Source of the DNA: Candidatus Parabeggiatoa sp. nov. 2
GTDB taxonomy: Bacteria > Pseudomonadota > Gammaproteobacteria > Beggiatoales > Beggiatoaceae
Assembly: GCA_002085445.1 (NCBI GenBank)
Contig: NBMI01000078.1
Location: forward strand, 1-43,738
Direction of reading: 5' to 3'
Length of the DNA stretch: 43,738 nt
Shown: one piece after another, positions 18,064-27,302 of the stretch
Layout: each line of letters opens with the position of its first letter
Numbering within the stretch: the first letter of the stretch is position 1
Notes under the pieces: generated by a model
What the model was told of the DNA's origin: nothing
The model's database searches: none
What the model saw: only the letters and a program-made list of their open reading frames with translations
Program-made: the position numbers and the translations under genes

Positions 18064-18792
18064 ATGAATGAGTTACGTTTACCCCGTCATATTGCCATTG
18101 TCATGGACGGCAACGGCCGTTGGGCTAAACAGCGACACTTGCCACGCCATGCCGGCCATAAAGCCGGATTTGATACAGTACGGCGAATCGTCAAATATTG
18201 TGCCAAACAAGGCATTGAAGTATTAACCCTATTTGCGTTTAGCAGTGAAAACTGGCAACGTCCTAAACAAGAAGTCAGTTTACTGATGGAATTATTTATG
18301 ACGGCATTACAACGCGAAGTCAATGACCTGCATAAAAATCAAGTGCGGTTGCGCTTTATTGGCGACAGAAAGGCCTTTAGCCAAAAACTACAACAGCTGA
18401 TTGACGCGGCCGAGAGACTAACTGAACAGAATTCTGGATTAACGTTAGTGATTGCAGCCAATTATGGTGGCCGTTGGGATATTGTTGAAGCAGCCAAACG
18501 CCTTGCCGTGCGTATCGAACAAGGCACATTACAAAGTCAAGCCATTAACGAAAGTCTTTTTGGGCAACAAATCTGTTTAGCAGACTTGCCGCCGCTCGAC
18601 TTATTTATCCGCACCAGTGGCGAAAAACGCATCAGTAATTTTTTGTTGTGGCAACTGGCTTACGCCGAATTATATTTTACCGACACCTTTTGGCCTGACT
18701 TTAATGAAGATACGCTTAAACAAGCCTTAACGTTTTTTGCCAGCCGCCAACGGCGTTTTGGTCAAACCGGCGAACAAATTGAATACGCATAA
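18064..18792 (+). CDS. uppS: Undecaprenyl diphosphate synthase (cis-prenyltransferase)
   Basis: The enzyme adds eight isoprenes to farnesyl diphosphate to make the C55 carrier for peptidoglycan and O-antigen. It has the catalytic IAIVMDGNGRWAK (Asp 15), the FAFSSENW motif (58-64) and the substrate-binding RTSGEKRISNF (183-193) with LLWQLAYAE after it, over a usual length of 242 residues. The order frr-uppS-cdsA-dxr is as in pseudomonads rather than E. coli. Its flanking gaps of more than 500 and 1,200 bases are unusually long. Confidence 0.97.
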   Translation: MNELRLPRHIAIVMDGNGRWAKQRHLPRHAGHKAGFDTVRRIVKYCAKQGIEVLTLFAFSSENWQRPKQEVSLLMELFMTALQREVNDLHKNQVRLRFIGDRKAFSQKLQQLIDAAERLTEQNSGLTLVIAANYGGRWDIVEAAKRLAVRIEQGTLQSQAINESLFGQQICLADLPPLDLFIRTSGEKRISNFLLWQLAYAELYFTDTFWPDFNEDTLKQALTFFASRQRRFGQTGEQIEYA

Positions 18793-19994
18793 AACATTTT
18801 TAGTGACGATTTGTAGTCGATTTTGCGACTATTACCGTTCGTTATGTTAAAAACGTGAGTTCGACTTCTTTTTCAAGAAGTTATATAAATTTTATATTAA
18901 TCAATTGGTTGAAAATAATTAGTTGATTAAATTTTTTTTGACAAGTAAACCCTTAACATTAATACGTTAATAACTCTTTAATTGTGGGCCATAGAGCGAA
19001 AATTGTTTTGTTTTTAACTGATTGATTTAAAAGTCATTATAAATAACGATTTTATATAATTAATAATTATATAAGTCACTGATATTTTAAAGTTGAACTC
19101 ACGTTAAAATATTTTTGTTTACTAAACGACAAACGACTTTGGATTAAATCGATTTTATGTTTTAGATTTTGGACTAAATCAATTTTGACTTAGGACTAAA
19201 ATTCTTACGTTTATTTTCCATTTGAGAAGATAGGAAATCTATAAAAATAAAAAAAGCGATTATAAATAGAGTCAGCAAAAATATTTAAGAAATATTGACA
19301 TATCAAAATCAGATGCTACAATACGCCGCGCAAAAACACGATTATCCGATTATCCGCATTATTGCCGTTCAGCCACTGCGTTTCACTGTACTCACAATTC
19401 GCATATCCGCGTCATTAGATGTACTCTACTCACAACACAACAAACTCGAATATCCGCGTCATTGAATGTACTCTATTCACAACACAAAAACACAAAATCG
19501 ATTATCGCATCATACGATGTACTCACCGATATTAGACATCAAATAAACTCCAAACACTTATCGAATGGTGTCGCGTTAAGCTAATGAATATCTGCATCGT
19601 GCCAATCATAGCGTAGTAAAAACATAAGTAGAACAAAGGATTTCAACAAGATTGTTGGCGATATAACCCAATCGCTCAATCGGATTGAATTGGGCAAAAA
19701 CCAAAACGTTGTCAACTTCTTTTTAAGCCAGTTTCGTTCATCAATTACGCACGGCAACTTAGAACACGCGGCATTGCGCTAATAATAAACAAAAGCGACA
19801 GAAATAAAGCCAAATTAAATAATAATGATAAAATGCCCAAGCGATAACTTAATCCAAAATATCTTTCATCCAAAATCTTGAGCAAAAAGAACATAGATTT
19901 AGTCGCAAACGAATTCGATAAAACAGGTAATAGAACACTTATTAATGCTGATGCCAAACGACCTAATCCAAAAAATCCTTATCAAAAAGAAGAA
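18793..19994. repeat. 1.2 kb uppS-cdsA gap: AT-rich DNA and array-type repeat units
   Basis: An inverted repeat (GTGAGTTCGACTT at 18856 and AAGTTGAACTCAC at 19091) frames an AT-rich block. At 19335-19530 there are four spaced units of the array motif (for example CAATTCGCATATCCGCGTCATTAG...GTACTC), more diverged than in the two large arrays. At 19830-19890 ATCCAAAAT(A/C)T repeats occur. No gene is supported; a frame from 19878 merely extends cdsA. Confidence 0.55.
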
Positions 19995-20813
19995 ATGCTT
20001 AAACAACGATTACTCACGGCCATTATTTTAATTCCTGCGATACTGTGGGTATTAACTTTATCTACGCAAATACTGGCAATAGTAACCAGTATTTTTATTA
20101 TACTTGGTGCCTGGGAATGGGCTGGCTTCTGTGGCTGGCGATCCAAAATCACACGGAGTTTTTATGCCTGTGTGGTCGCTTTAACTTTAGTAGTGGCTTA
20201 CTCGTTGCTGCACTCACCAAGCGTGATCTATATGTTGGTAGCGGCCTGTTTATGGTGGTTATTGGCACTCTACTGGCTATTAAAATATCAGCAAAAAGGC
20301 CAAGCAACAATACCCACCTCGCCGCTTTTTAAAGGCTTATTGGGTTTTTTGATTCTACTGCCCGCTTGGATGGCTTTATTGGTGCTGCACTCAGACGAGC
20401 GTTACGGCTGGCAATGGGTTATTTTTGTACTGGTATTGATTTGGGCCGCCGACAGTGGTGCCTACTTTGTAGGTAAACGTTGGGGGCAAAAAAAACTGGC
20501 CGACAAAATCAGTCCCGGCAAAACATGGGAAGGCGTAGCGGGGGCCTTGCTACTAAGTTCAATTGTTTCGCTCAGTTATGCGTTGTTCCAATCAATGTCA
20601 TTAAAATCATTAATTTTTTTTCTACTATTATGTTTACTAACAGTAATTGCCTCAATTGTAGGGGATTTGTTGGAAAGTCTATTTAAACGTAAAATGGGTC
20701 TCAAAGACAGTGGTCAAATTTTGCCAGGTCATGGTGGTATACTTGACAGGATCGACAGTTTAACCTCAGCGGTACCCATTTTTGTAGTGGGCCTCTTGAT
20801 CAGTAATCACTGA
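19995..20813 (+). CDS. cdsA: Phosphatidate cytidylyltransferase (CDP-diacylglycerol synthase)
   Basis: This integral membrane enzyme makes CDP-diacylglycerol, the precursor of all glycerophospholipids. From MLKQRLLTAIIL (19995) it is 272 residues with about seven or eight membrane spans. It has the C-terminal CDS signature SLFKRKMGLKDSGQILPGHG followed by GILDRIDS, and before it DSGAYFVGKRWGQKKLADKI and SPGKTWEG. The open frame extends 39 codons upstream to a TTG, but that part is hydrophilic and unlike the family. Its last codons (LLISNH) and stop lie in a GATCAGTAATCACTGA heptamer-type sequence. dxr starts 38 bases later. Confidence 0.95.
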   Translation: MLKQRLLTAIILIPAILWVLTLSTQILAIVTSIFIILGAWEWAGFCGWRSKITRSFYACVVALTLVVAYSLLHSPSVIYMLVAACLWWLLALYWLLKYQQKGQATIPTSPLFKGLLGFLILLPAWMALLVLHSDERYGWQWVIFVLVLIWAADSGAYFVGKRWGQKKLADKISPGKTWEGVAGALLLSSIVSLSYALFQSMSLKSLIFFLLLCLLTVIASIVGDLLESLFKRKMGLKDSGQILPGHGGILDRIDSLTSAVPIFVVGLLISNH

Positions 20814-20851
20814 GAACGATCACTTCTCACTGATGTCATAGGAAAAGTGTT

Positions 20852-22141
20852 TTGAAAAATATCACCATACTAGGGGCAACCGGCACTATCGGCATAAATA
20901 CCCTAAATGTTCTTAAACAGCATCGACATGAATTTGAAGTTATTGCTCTAACGGCGCACCGACAAGTTGAACGTTTAGAAGCCCTTTGTTTAGAATGGTC
21001 ACCCCGCTACGCGGTGATGGCTGATTCCAATGCCGCTGAACAGCTTCAGCAACGCCTGACTAAAAAAACTAAAAAAAACCCCCCTGTGCAAGTCTTAAGC
21101 GGCACCGAGGGACTCACTTTCGTTGCGAGTTTGCCCGAAGTGGACATCGTGATGGCTGCGATAGTCGGCAGCGCCGGCTTATTGCCCACCTTGGCCGCCG
21201 CACAAGCGGGTAAACGGGTATTACTAGCGAACAAAGAAGCCTTAGTCATGTCGGGGCAACTATTTATGGACGCGGTGCGTCAACATGGGGCCGAATTATT
21301 ACCCATTGATAGTGAGCATAACGCTGTTTTTCAGTGTCTACCGCCGGCATTCAAAATTTCCCACCCCCCCCCTTTAAAAACAGGGGATAGTTCCTCTAAC
21401 CCTCTAAAGGGCGAGGAAAAAATCCAAAATCCAAACTCAAAAATCCAAAATATGGCGGCCGGCGGATTGGATGAAATCGGTGTCAGTCGTATTTTGCTAA
21501 CCGCCTCTGGCGGGCCGTTTCGCACCCACTCCATTGAACAACTGCATGACGTAACTCCTTCACAGGCCTGTGCCCATCCCAACTGGAAAATGGGGCGCAA
21601 AATTTCGGTGGATTCTGCCACAATGATGAATAAAGGGCTGGAAGTGATTGAAGCTCACTGGTTATTTGCCACCCAGCCAAAAAACATTGAGGTGGTGCTA
21701 CACCCGCAAAGTATTATTCACTCCATGGTTGAGTATATTGACGGTTCGGTGCTGGCACAGCTAGGCAATCCTGACATGCGTACCCCCATTGCACACGCTT
21801 TGGCATGGCCTAAACGCATTTCTTCAGGTGTCCGCCGCTTAAATTTGGTCGATATTGCTCGTTTGGATTTTGAAGCAGTTGATTTTGCGCGTTTTCCCTG
21901 TTTACAATTGGCTTATGATGCCATGTCAGCCGGTGGCACAACCACCACCATTTTGAATGCGGCCAATGAAATTGCAGTACAAGCCTTTTTGCAAGAGCGT
22001 TTACGATTCACTGCCATTCCCAAAGTGATTGAAACCACTTTATCCCGTTTAAGTGGTCGTATGGCTGATTTTTTAGAGACGATTCTTGAAGATGATGCGC
22101 GCGCTCGCAAACTCGCGTTATCAGTGATCAGTGAACAATGA
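20852..22141 (+). CDS. dxr: 1-deoxy-D-xylulose 5-phosphate reductoisomerase with an in-frame repeat insert
   Basis: The enzyme converts DXP to MEP in isoprenoid synthesis using NADPH and a divalent metal. The start is TTG: AGGA lies 9 bases before it and the family's [13 protein letters not shown] begins immediately after. Metal ligands Asp 153 and Glu 155 (PIDSEHNA) and Glu 264 (NKGLE) are present, as are SGGPF and the [20 protein letters not shown] loop. Length is 429 against about 398. The excess is residues about 166-204 ([11 protein letters not shown]...KIQNM), encoded by repeat DNA and placed in a loop after [10 protein letters not shown]. Its C-terminus VISEQ and stop come from a CAGTGATCAGTGAACAATGA heptamer tract. 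Confidence 0.96.
   Translation: MKNITILGATGTIGINTLNVLKQHRHEFEVIALTAHRQVERLEALCLEWSPRYAVMADSNAAEQLQQRLTKKTKKNPPVQVLSGTEGLTFVASLPEVDIVMAAIVGSAGLLPTLAAAQAGKRVLLANKEALVMSGQLFMDAVRQHGAELLPIDSEHNAVFQCLPPAFKISHPPPLKTGDSSSNPLKGEEKIQNPNSKIQNMAAGGLDEIGVSRILLTASGGPFRTHSIEQLHDVTPSQACAHPNWKMGRKISVDSATMMNKGLEVIEAHWLFATQPKNIEVVLHPQSIIHSMVEYIDGSVLAQLGNPDMRTPIAHALAWPKRISSGVRRLNLVDIARLDFEAVDFARFPCLQLAYDAMSAGGTTTTILNAANEIAVQAFLQERLRFTAIPKVIETTLSRLSGRMADFLETILEDDARARKLALSVISEQ
21352..21455. repeat. Repeat-derived insert inside dxr
   Basis: The segment has CCCCCCTTTAAAAACAGGGG, then CCTCTAAAGGGCGAGG, then ATCCAAAAT units repeated three times. These sequence types also occur between genes (for example ATCCAAAAT at 12525 and 19855). 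The insert keeps the frame. Confidence 0.7.
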
Positions 22142-22355
22142 ACAGTGATCAGTGTGATCGGTGATCGTTCTCGTATTCAGTGATCGTTCGATAGTCAGGC
22201 AACTCACACATACCAATAACACTCCCTTAGCCTAGGGTGCATTTGCTAGAACTCTATTTCTTAATCAAACCTAATCAAAGCGACTTATTTCCGTTAAGTT
22301 TTAGACTTTTATATTTTAACACTTTACTTCTTTACTTTTTCACAATAAACGTCGC
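22142..22355. repeat. dxr-rseP gap with CAGTGATC-type heptamers
   Basis: The stretch 22125-22195 is CAGTGATCAGTGAACAATGA and variants stepping in 7s or multiples. The rest is AT-rich and may hold a promoter, but none is convincing. Confidence 0.5.
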
Positions 22356-23711
22356 ATGACTCTTATAGAGACTTTACTTGCTTTTATCGTTGTTATCGGC
22401 ATTTTAGTAACCGTACACGAATTTGGTCATTACTGGGTGGCACGGCGCTTGGGTGTAAAAATCCTACGCTTTTCAATCGGTTTTGGACGGCCATTGTGGT
22501 TACGCCGTTTTGGTAAAGATGAGACCGAATTTGTAATAGCGGCCATTCCCTTGGGCGGCTACGTCAAAATGCTGGACGAAAATGAAGGCGAGGTTGCTCG
22601 TGAAGACTTGCCCCGTGCGTTTAATCGGCAATCCTTGGGGGTGCGTGCGGCCATAGTCGTCGCCGGCCCCCTATTGAACTTCTTATTCGCCATCGTCGCC
22701 TATACCGTGATGTATATGGTAGGTGTGACCGGCATGAAAGCCTTGGTAGGCGAGGTCACGCCCCAAAGTTTGGCCGAACAGGCCGGATTTCAACCAGGCT
22801 ATCAGATTGTTGCCATCAATGAGCAGCCGGCCGCCCGTTGGGACAGTGTTATACAGGCCACCCTGCTTCAAATGCTTGATAATCAAAAAGAATTGATATT
22901 TTCAGTCCAAAATCAGCAAGGCCATCAGTATGACTTAACTTTAAAGTTAGACGGGTTTACAATTAACGATATTGCCGAAGGCCATTTTTTCGATAAACTA
23001 GGCATACGTCCATTTCGTCCCTCAATACCCGCGGTGATAAGCAGTATTATGCCTGACAGTGCCGCAGAACGTGCTGGACTTAGGGCCGGTGATAAAATTA
23101 TCGCCTTGGATAACCAACCGATTAAAGATTGGAAGGCGTGGGCCGATTATGTTTCGGCACACCCAGACAAAAAAATTCTTGCCGAAATTGAACGAGATAA
23201 TCAACAAATCGAATTGACCCTGACACCTGATAACGTAGACGGGAAAGGGCGGATGGGGACAAAATATATCGTTCCTCCTGAGTCTTTTGATATTTATTTT
23301 TCCACTGAACGCTATGGTTTGGGCCGTGCTTTATTACAAGGGCTGGCAAAAACGTGGGACATATGCGTATTGACTTTGCGCTTGATGGTCAAAATGTTGA
23401 CCTTGCAAGTTTCGCACGAGCATCTGAGTGGGCCTATCAGTATTGCCCAGTTTGCGGGACAATCGGCTCAACTCGGTCTATCCGTTTTTTTGTCATTTTT
23501 GGGTTTGGTCAGTGTCAGCTTGGGTGTCATCAATCTGTTACCGATTCCTTTGCTTGATGGTGGTCACTTATTGTTTTATTTAATAGAATGGATTAAGGGT
23601 AATCCCGTCACTGAAAAGACCGAGTCTTTGTTGCAAGGGATTGGAATGGCACTGTTGTTCTGCTTGATGGGACTCGCAATATTTAATGATTTGGAGCGGC
23701 TGTTCAGTTAA
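22356..23711 (+). CDS. rseP: RIP metalloprotease of the sigma-E pathway
   Basis: This inner-membrane site-2 protease cleaves the anti-sigma factor RseA within the membrane and trims signal peptides. The zinc motif HEFGH is at 21-25 in the first span. Two PDZ domains follow (about 115-200 and 205-300, with the second starting PAVISSIMPDSAAERAGLRAG). The third zinc ligand is in the NLLPIPLLDGGH motif near the C-terminus. The 451-residue length equals that of E. coli RseP. It lies immediately before bamA, as usual, linking envelope stress sensing to outer-membrane assembly. Confidence 0.96.
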   Translation: MTLIETLLAFIVVIGILVTVHEFGHYWVARRLGVKILRFSIGFGRPLWLRRFGKDETEFVIAAIPLGGYVKMLDENEGEVAREDLPRAFNRQSLGVRAAIVVAGPLLNFLFAIVAYTVMYMVGVTGMKALVGEVTPQSLAEQAGFQPGYQIVAINEQPAARWDSVIQATLLQMLDNQKELIFSVQNQQGHQYDLTLKLDGFTINDIAEGHFFDKLGIRPFRPSIPAVISSIMPDSAAERAGLRAGDKIIALDNQPIKDWKAWADYVSAHPDKKILAEIERDNQQIELTLTPDNVDGKGRMGTKYIVPPESFDIYFSTERYGLGRALLQGLAKTWDICVLTLRLMVKMLTLQVSHEHLSGPISIAQFAGQSAQLGLSVFLSFLGLVSVSLGVINLLPIPLLDGGHLLFYLIEWIKGNPVTEKTESLLQGIGMALLFCLMGLAIFNDLERLFS

Positions 23712-23926
23712 GTGTCAGTGATCTGTGTTCAGTGAGAAGTGTTAAAGTCGATAGGAGCGGGGCGAGGGTGAAAAATAATTAGTTTTCAAGTTGATGACAT
23801 TGCGATTGGGCAAATTATTTATAATCATTCATTCTTTGTTATGAACACTGATAACTGATTTTCAGGCAAAAGTTTCGCTCCGCGAAACTTTTGCCTGAAA
23901 CTGATAACTGATAACTGATATCTGAT
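23712..23926. repeat. rseP-bamA gap: hairpin set inside a TAACTGA tract
   Basis: A near-perfect hairpin TTTCAGGCAAAAGTTTCGC...GCGAAACTTTTGCCTGAAA (23860-23900) is bordered on the left by CACTGATAACTGA and on the right by CTGATAACTGATAACTGATA. The final CTGATATCTGATATG runs into the bamA start codon. Confidence 0.75.
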
Positions 23927-26209
23927 ATGAGACGATCTATCATTCTGTTTTTTTTGTTGTTATTGCACACAAAAGCATTAGCCTTTTCCGCGTTTGTCGT
24001 TGAGGATATCCGTTTGGAAGGGTTGAGGCGGATTTCCGCCGGGACGGTATTTAATTATCTGCCCGTGAAAGTCGGCTCGCGTTTTTCAAAAGACGAGGCG
24101 GGTGCCACCATTTCCGCTCTGTTTAAAACGGGTTTTTTTAAAGATATACGCCTTGAGCGGGAAGGCAATGTTTTGGTCGTGCGAGTCATTGAGCGCCCAG
24201 CTATTTCTAAAATTACCTTTAAGGGCAATACGGACATTGAGACGGAAAACTTGATTGATGTCGTCAAAAATATTGGTTTTGCTCAAGGGCGAGTGTTTAA
24301 TCGTTCATTGCTTGAAAAAGTTGAGTTGGTGTTGCAACGCCAATACTTTAACTTGGGCAAGTATGGGGTGCGTATCAAATCAACCAGCACAAAGCTCAGC
24401 CGCAACCGCGTTGCCGTAGAAATCGACATTTCTGAAGGGATCATTGCGCGAATTAAGCAGATTAATTTTGTGGGAAATAAGTCGGTTAGCGATGAAGAGC
24501 TTCTTGACGAAATGAAATCGAGTACAACCGGATGGTTTTCATTCTTTACCCAAAATGACCAATATTCATCGCTACAACTGGCGGCCGATAAGGAAGCATT
24601 GCATTCTTATTACTTAGATCGTGGTCATATCAACTCCAACATTGATTCGATTCAAGTATCTATTACGCCCGATAAAAAAGAGGTTTACCTCACGATTAAT
24701 ATCACGGAAGGCGATAAATACACTGTTTCTGAAGTAAAATTAGTGGGTAATTTGATCGTCGATGAGGCTGAGTTACTTAAGAAAATGACCCTCAAACCGG
24801 GCAGTGTGTATTCACGCAAAGCGCTCAGTAGAAGCCGGGAAGCCATTCTTGAACGGATTGGCGATGAAGGTTATTATTTTGCTAATCTCAATCCGGCACG
24901 CGAGATTGATTCAGAGAATAAAACGGTGGCTTTGAGCTTGTTTGTCGATCCAGGCAAACGGATTTATGTGCGACGGATTAATTTTTATGGCAATACCAAA
25001 ACTCGTGATGAAGTGTTGCGCCGCGAAATGCGTCAGATGGAAGGTGCTTGGATTTCCACCAAAGAGGTGAAACGCTCATTGACTCGCCTAGAACGTTTGA
25101 ATTATTTTGAAGAGGTAACAGTTGATGCACAACGGGTGCCCAATGCGACAGATATTGTTGATGTCAATTACACGGTGGTGGAAAGACCTTCAGGTAACTT
25201 GATGGCGGGTGTTGGCTATTCGCAAACGGGGGGGGTATTATTCAATGCCAGTATCATCCAAGATAATTTTTTAGGCTCAGGTAAACGTGTCGGTATCAGA
25301 TTCAATAACAGTCAAATCAACACGGTTTATAGTTTTTCCTACTTTAACCCCTACACAACGATAGATGGTGTGAGTCGCGGTTTTAACGTGTTTTACCGTA
25401 CCACGGATGCTGAAGAAGCCAACCTGAGTCGCTATACTACCGATATGTATGGTACAGTTCTCAATTATGGATTACCCCTCACTGAATTTAATAGTCTCAG
25501 AGTAGGCGCGGCTTTTGACAACACCAAACTCCATTCCACGGCCGTCAGTGCCCAAGAGGTGTTTGATTTTATTGAAGCCAATGGTGATAATTATAATTCC
25601 TATCGCCTTACCTCCAGTTGGAGACATGATACACGTAATCGCGCCTTGTTTCCTGACAGAGGCATGTTACAATCTGTTTATGCTGAAGTGGCATTACCGT
25701 TTAGCGATCTCAGCTATTACAAAGTAAGTTATCGTCAGCAGTGGCTGTACCCACTGATAAAAGATTATACGCTCTCATTGAAGGGTCAGGTTGCGTTTGG
25801 GGATGGATACGGTGATGATGAACATTTACCGTTTTTTAAGAATTATACGGCCGGTGGGCCACGCACAGTACGCGGTTTCAGGGAAAATACTTTGGGGCCA
25901 TTGGATTCTAACCGGCTGCCCTTGGGTGGAGAATTCAAAGTGGTTGGCAATGCGGAAGTGATTTTGCCGGTGCCGTTTACCAAAAAGATTCGTTCATTTA
26001 GGCTTTCGGCATTTTTAGATGTTGGGAATGTGTATGGTGCCCATGAAGATTTTGATGCTTCAGAGCTACGTTACTCGACGGGCTTGTCTGCTATCTGGTT
26101 AACGCCCGTCGGTGTCTTAACTTTTAGTTTAGCCAAACCTCTTAACAAAAAAGAGGATGATCAAGTTGAGAGTTTTCAATTCACCATAGGTACAACCTTT
26201 AATTGGTAA
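23927..26209 (+). CDS. bamA: Outer-membrane protein assembly factor BamA
   Basis: BamA inserts beta-barrel proteins into the outer membrane. The 760-residue protein has a signal peptide (about 1-19), five POTRA domains (about 22-420; repeats such as VVEDIRLEGLRR, ISKITFKGNTDIETE, RIKQINFVGNKSVSDEELL, VSEVKLVGNLIVDEAEL and VRRINFYGNTKTRDEVLRRE) and a 16-strand barrel. The barrel includes the family segments GGPRTVRGF (lid-lock VRGF) and a C-terminal FTIGTTFNW ending in an aromatic residue. It is slightly shorter than E. coli's 810. The start codon overlaps the end of a heptamer tract. Confidence 0.97.
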   Translation: MRRSIILFFLLLLHTKALAFSAFVVEDIRLEGLRRISAGTVFNYLPVKVGSRFSKDEAGATISALFKTGFFKDIRLEREGNVLVVRVIERPAISKITFKGNTDIETENLIDVVKNIGFAQGRVFNRSLLEKVELVLQRQYFNLGKYGVRIKSTSTKLSRNRVAVEIDISEGIIARIKQINFVGNKSVSDEELLDEMKSSTTGWFSFFTQNDQYSSLQLAADKEALHSYYLDRGHINSNIDSIQVSITPDKKEVYLTINITEGDKYTVSEVKLVGNLIVDEAELLKKMTLKPGSVYSRKALSRSREAILERIGDEGYYFANLNPAREIDSENKTVALSLFVDPGKRIYVRRINFYGNTKTRDEVLRREMRQMEGAWISTKEVKRSLTRLERLNYFEEVTVDAQRVPNATDIVDVNYTVVERPSGNLMAGVGYSQTGGVLFNASIIQDNFLGSGKRVGIRFNNSQINTVYSFSYFNPYTTIDGVSRGFNVFYRTTDAEEANLSRYTTDMYGTVLNYGLPLTEFNSLRVGAAFDNTKLHSTAVSAQEVFDFIEANGDNYNSYRLTSSWRHDTRNRALFPDRGMLQSVYAEVALPFSDLSYYKVSYRQQWLYPLIKDYTLSLKGQVAFGDGYGDDEHLPFFKNYTAGGPRTVRGFRENTLGPLDSNRLPLGGEFKVVGNAEVILPVPFTKKIRSFRLSAFLDVGNVYGAHEDFDASELRYSTGLSAIWLTPVGVLTFSLAKPLNKKEDDQVESFQFTIGTTFNW

Positions 26210-26299
26210 TTTTCAGTGAACAGTGATCAGTGATGGATAAAGGGGAAAGGAGTTAATTACTCGTGGTAAAAAATAGACGCTTTTGTGTCAAAAAGTACA

Positions 26300-26560
26300 C
26301 AAAACACTTGACATCCTTTGCCGTTTTAGTATTAGTATATAAAATAATACGGCAGGCTCTGCAAGGATATTAAGCTCGTGGAGTACTTATGAGTCCTGGG
26401 GGACTATGGGTTGGCTCGCCACCGTAAAAATATTAAGCGGCGGGGATTGGCAAGAAAACCAAGCCTTTTCCTCTGGGCTGTGTACTGTGAACCGAGAAGT
26501 AGATGTTCACAAACTACGGAGCAGTAAGGGAGGAGGTACCCGGTAAAAAAACCTATCGCC
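26300..26560 (+). mobile_element. Possible IS605/IS1341-type remnant with a TnpB-associated (omega-like) RNA end
   Basis: The 397-base gap between bamA and skp contains no gene but has a GC-richer, structured stretch unlike the surrounding repeats. Near 26308 there is TTGACATCCTTTGCCG, then an imperfect hairpin GTATTAGTATATAAAATAATAC. From 26356 comes a long non-coding segment containing GCTCGTGGAG, GAGTCCTGGGGGACT, CCAAGCCTTTTCCTCTGGGC, CTGTGTACTGTGAACCGAGA and GGGAGGAGGTACCCGG. The order and the CTGTGAACCGAGAAG word are, from memory, like the right ends of tnpB-only transposons whose 3' region encodes the guide RNA. No tnpB frame remains. A free-standing small RNA is the alternative. Confidence 0.35.
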
Positions 26561-26624
26561 TCTTATTAACAATCACCGATTATCACAATTATCAATTAGA
26601 CTTATCATGGAGTTTCCATTGAAA

Positions 26625-27146
26625 ATGCGTCATTTTTATCTGATTGTTGGCTTACTTTGCAGTCTTCTGTCCCCTGCTGTGGCGGCGGAACTTAAAATTG
26701 GTTATGTCAACGCCATCAAAGTTATGGATAAGGCACCGCAAGTTACCAAGGCCAACCAACGCTTGAAGGAGGAATTTGCACCTAGAGAACAAACACTGGT
26801 TAATACCCGACAGAAAATTAGGAACATGGAGGAACGTCTCGTCAAGAATCGTGCCGTTATGAGTGGCTCCGCTGTCCGCCGGCTTGAGCGTGAGATTAGG
26901 GAAGAAAAGCGTGGCTTCTTACGCCTACAGGAAGTGTTTCAAGAGGACTACAACCTGCGCCGCAAAGAAGAACTTGATAAAATTCAAAAAATCATTAGCA
27001 AAGTCATTCAAGACTTGGTTAGGAGAGAGTCTTATGATTTGATCCTCAGCGAGGGTGTGATCTGGGCAAGTGAAAATGTGGATGTTACGGATAAGGTTTT
27101 GAGGCGCCTCCGTCAGGAAGATAGGCGTAGCCGCCGCCGTTGGTGA
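26625..27146 (+). CDS. skp: Periplasmic OmpH/Skp-like chaperone
   Basis: Skp trimers hold unfolded outer-membrane proteins in the periplasm on their way to BamA. Reading from ATG 26625 gives 173 residues with a clean signal peptide (MRHFYLIVGLL...AVAA), then the family strand LKIGYVNAIKVMDKAPQ, two long charged helices (about 45-135) forming the tentacle coiled coil, and a closing strand (SYDLILSEGVIWAS). An ATG six codons upstream (26607) is possible, but it puts Glu at position 2 of the signal and lacks a ribosome site; GGAG at 26610 serves 26625. The C-terminal RRLRQEDRRSRRRW is unusually arginine-rich. Confidence 0.9.
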   Translation: MRHFYLIVGLLCSLLSPAVAAELKIGYVNAIKVMDKAPQVTKANQRLKEEFAPREQTLVNTRQKIRNMEERLVKNRAVMSGSAVRRLEREIREEKRGFLRLQEVFQEDYNLRRKEELDKIQKIISKVIQDLVRRESYDLILSEGVIWASENVDVTDKVLRRLRQEDRRSRRRW

Positions 27147-27302
27147 TCTGTGATCGTTCACAGTGATCGTTCACAGTGAGAAAAGTCTCCACTTCTCCTA
27201 TCAGTTTGTATTTATTGTCATTTTTCAACAACGTCGGCAAAAGTTTCGGAGAAACTTTGTACTTGACGAGCAATTCTTTTTTAGAGCCGTTTTTTTGTTA
27301 TC

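Noticed and set aside
19878-19994. N-terminal extension of CdsA
   Set aside because: The 39 upstream codons are hydrophilic, start at TTG in repeat-like DNA and lack family similarity.
26210-26606. Riboswitch or RNase P / tmRNA gene between bamA and skp
   Set aside because: None of the conserved core words of those RNAs was found; an IS-end or unnamed RNA fits better.
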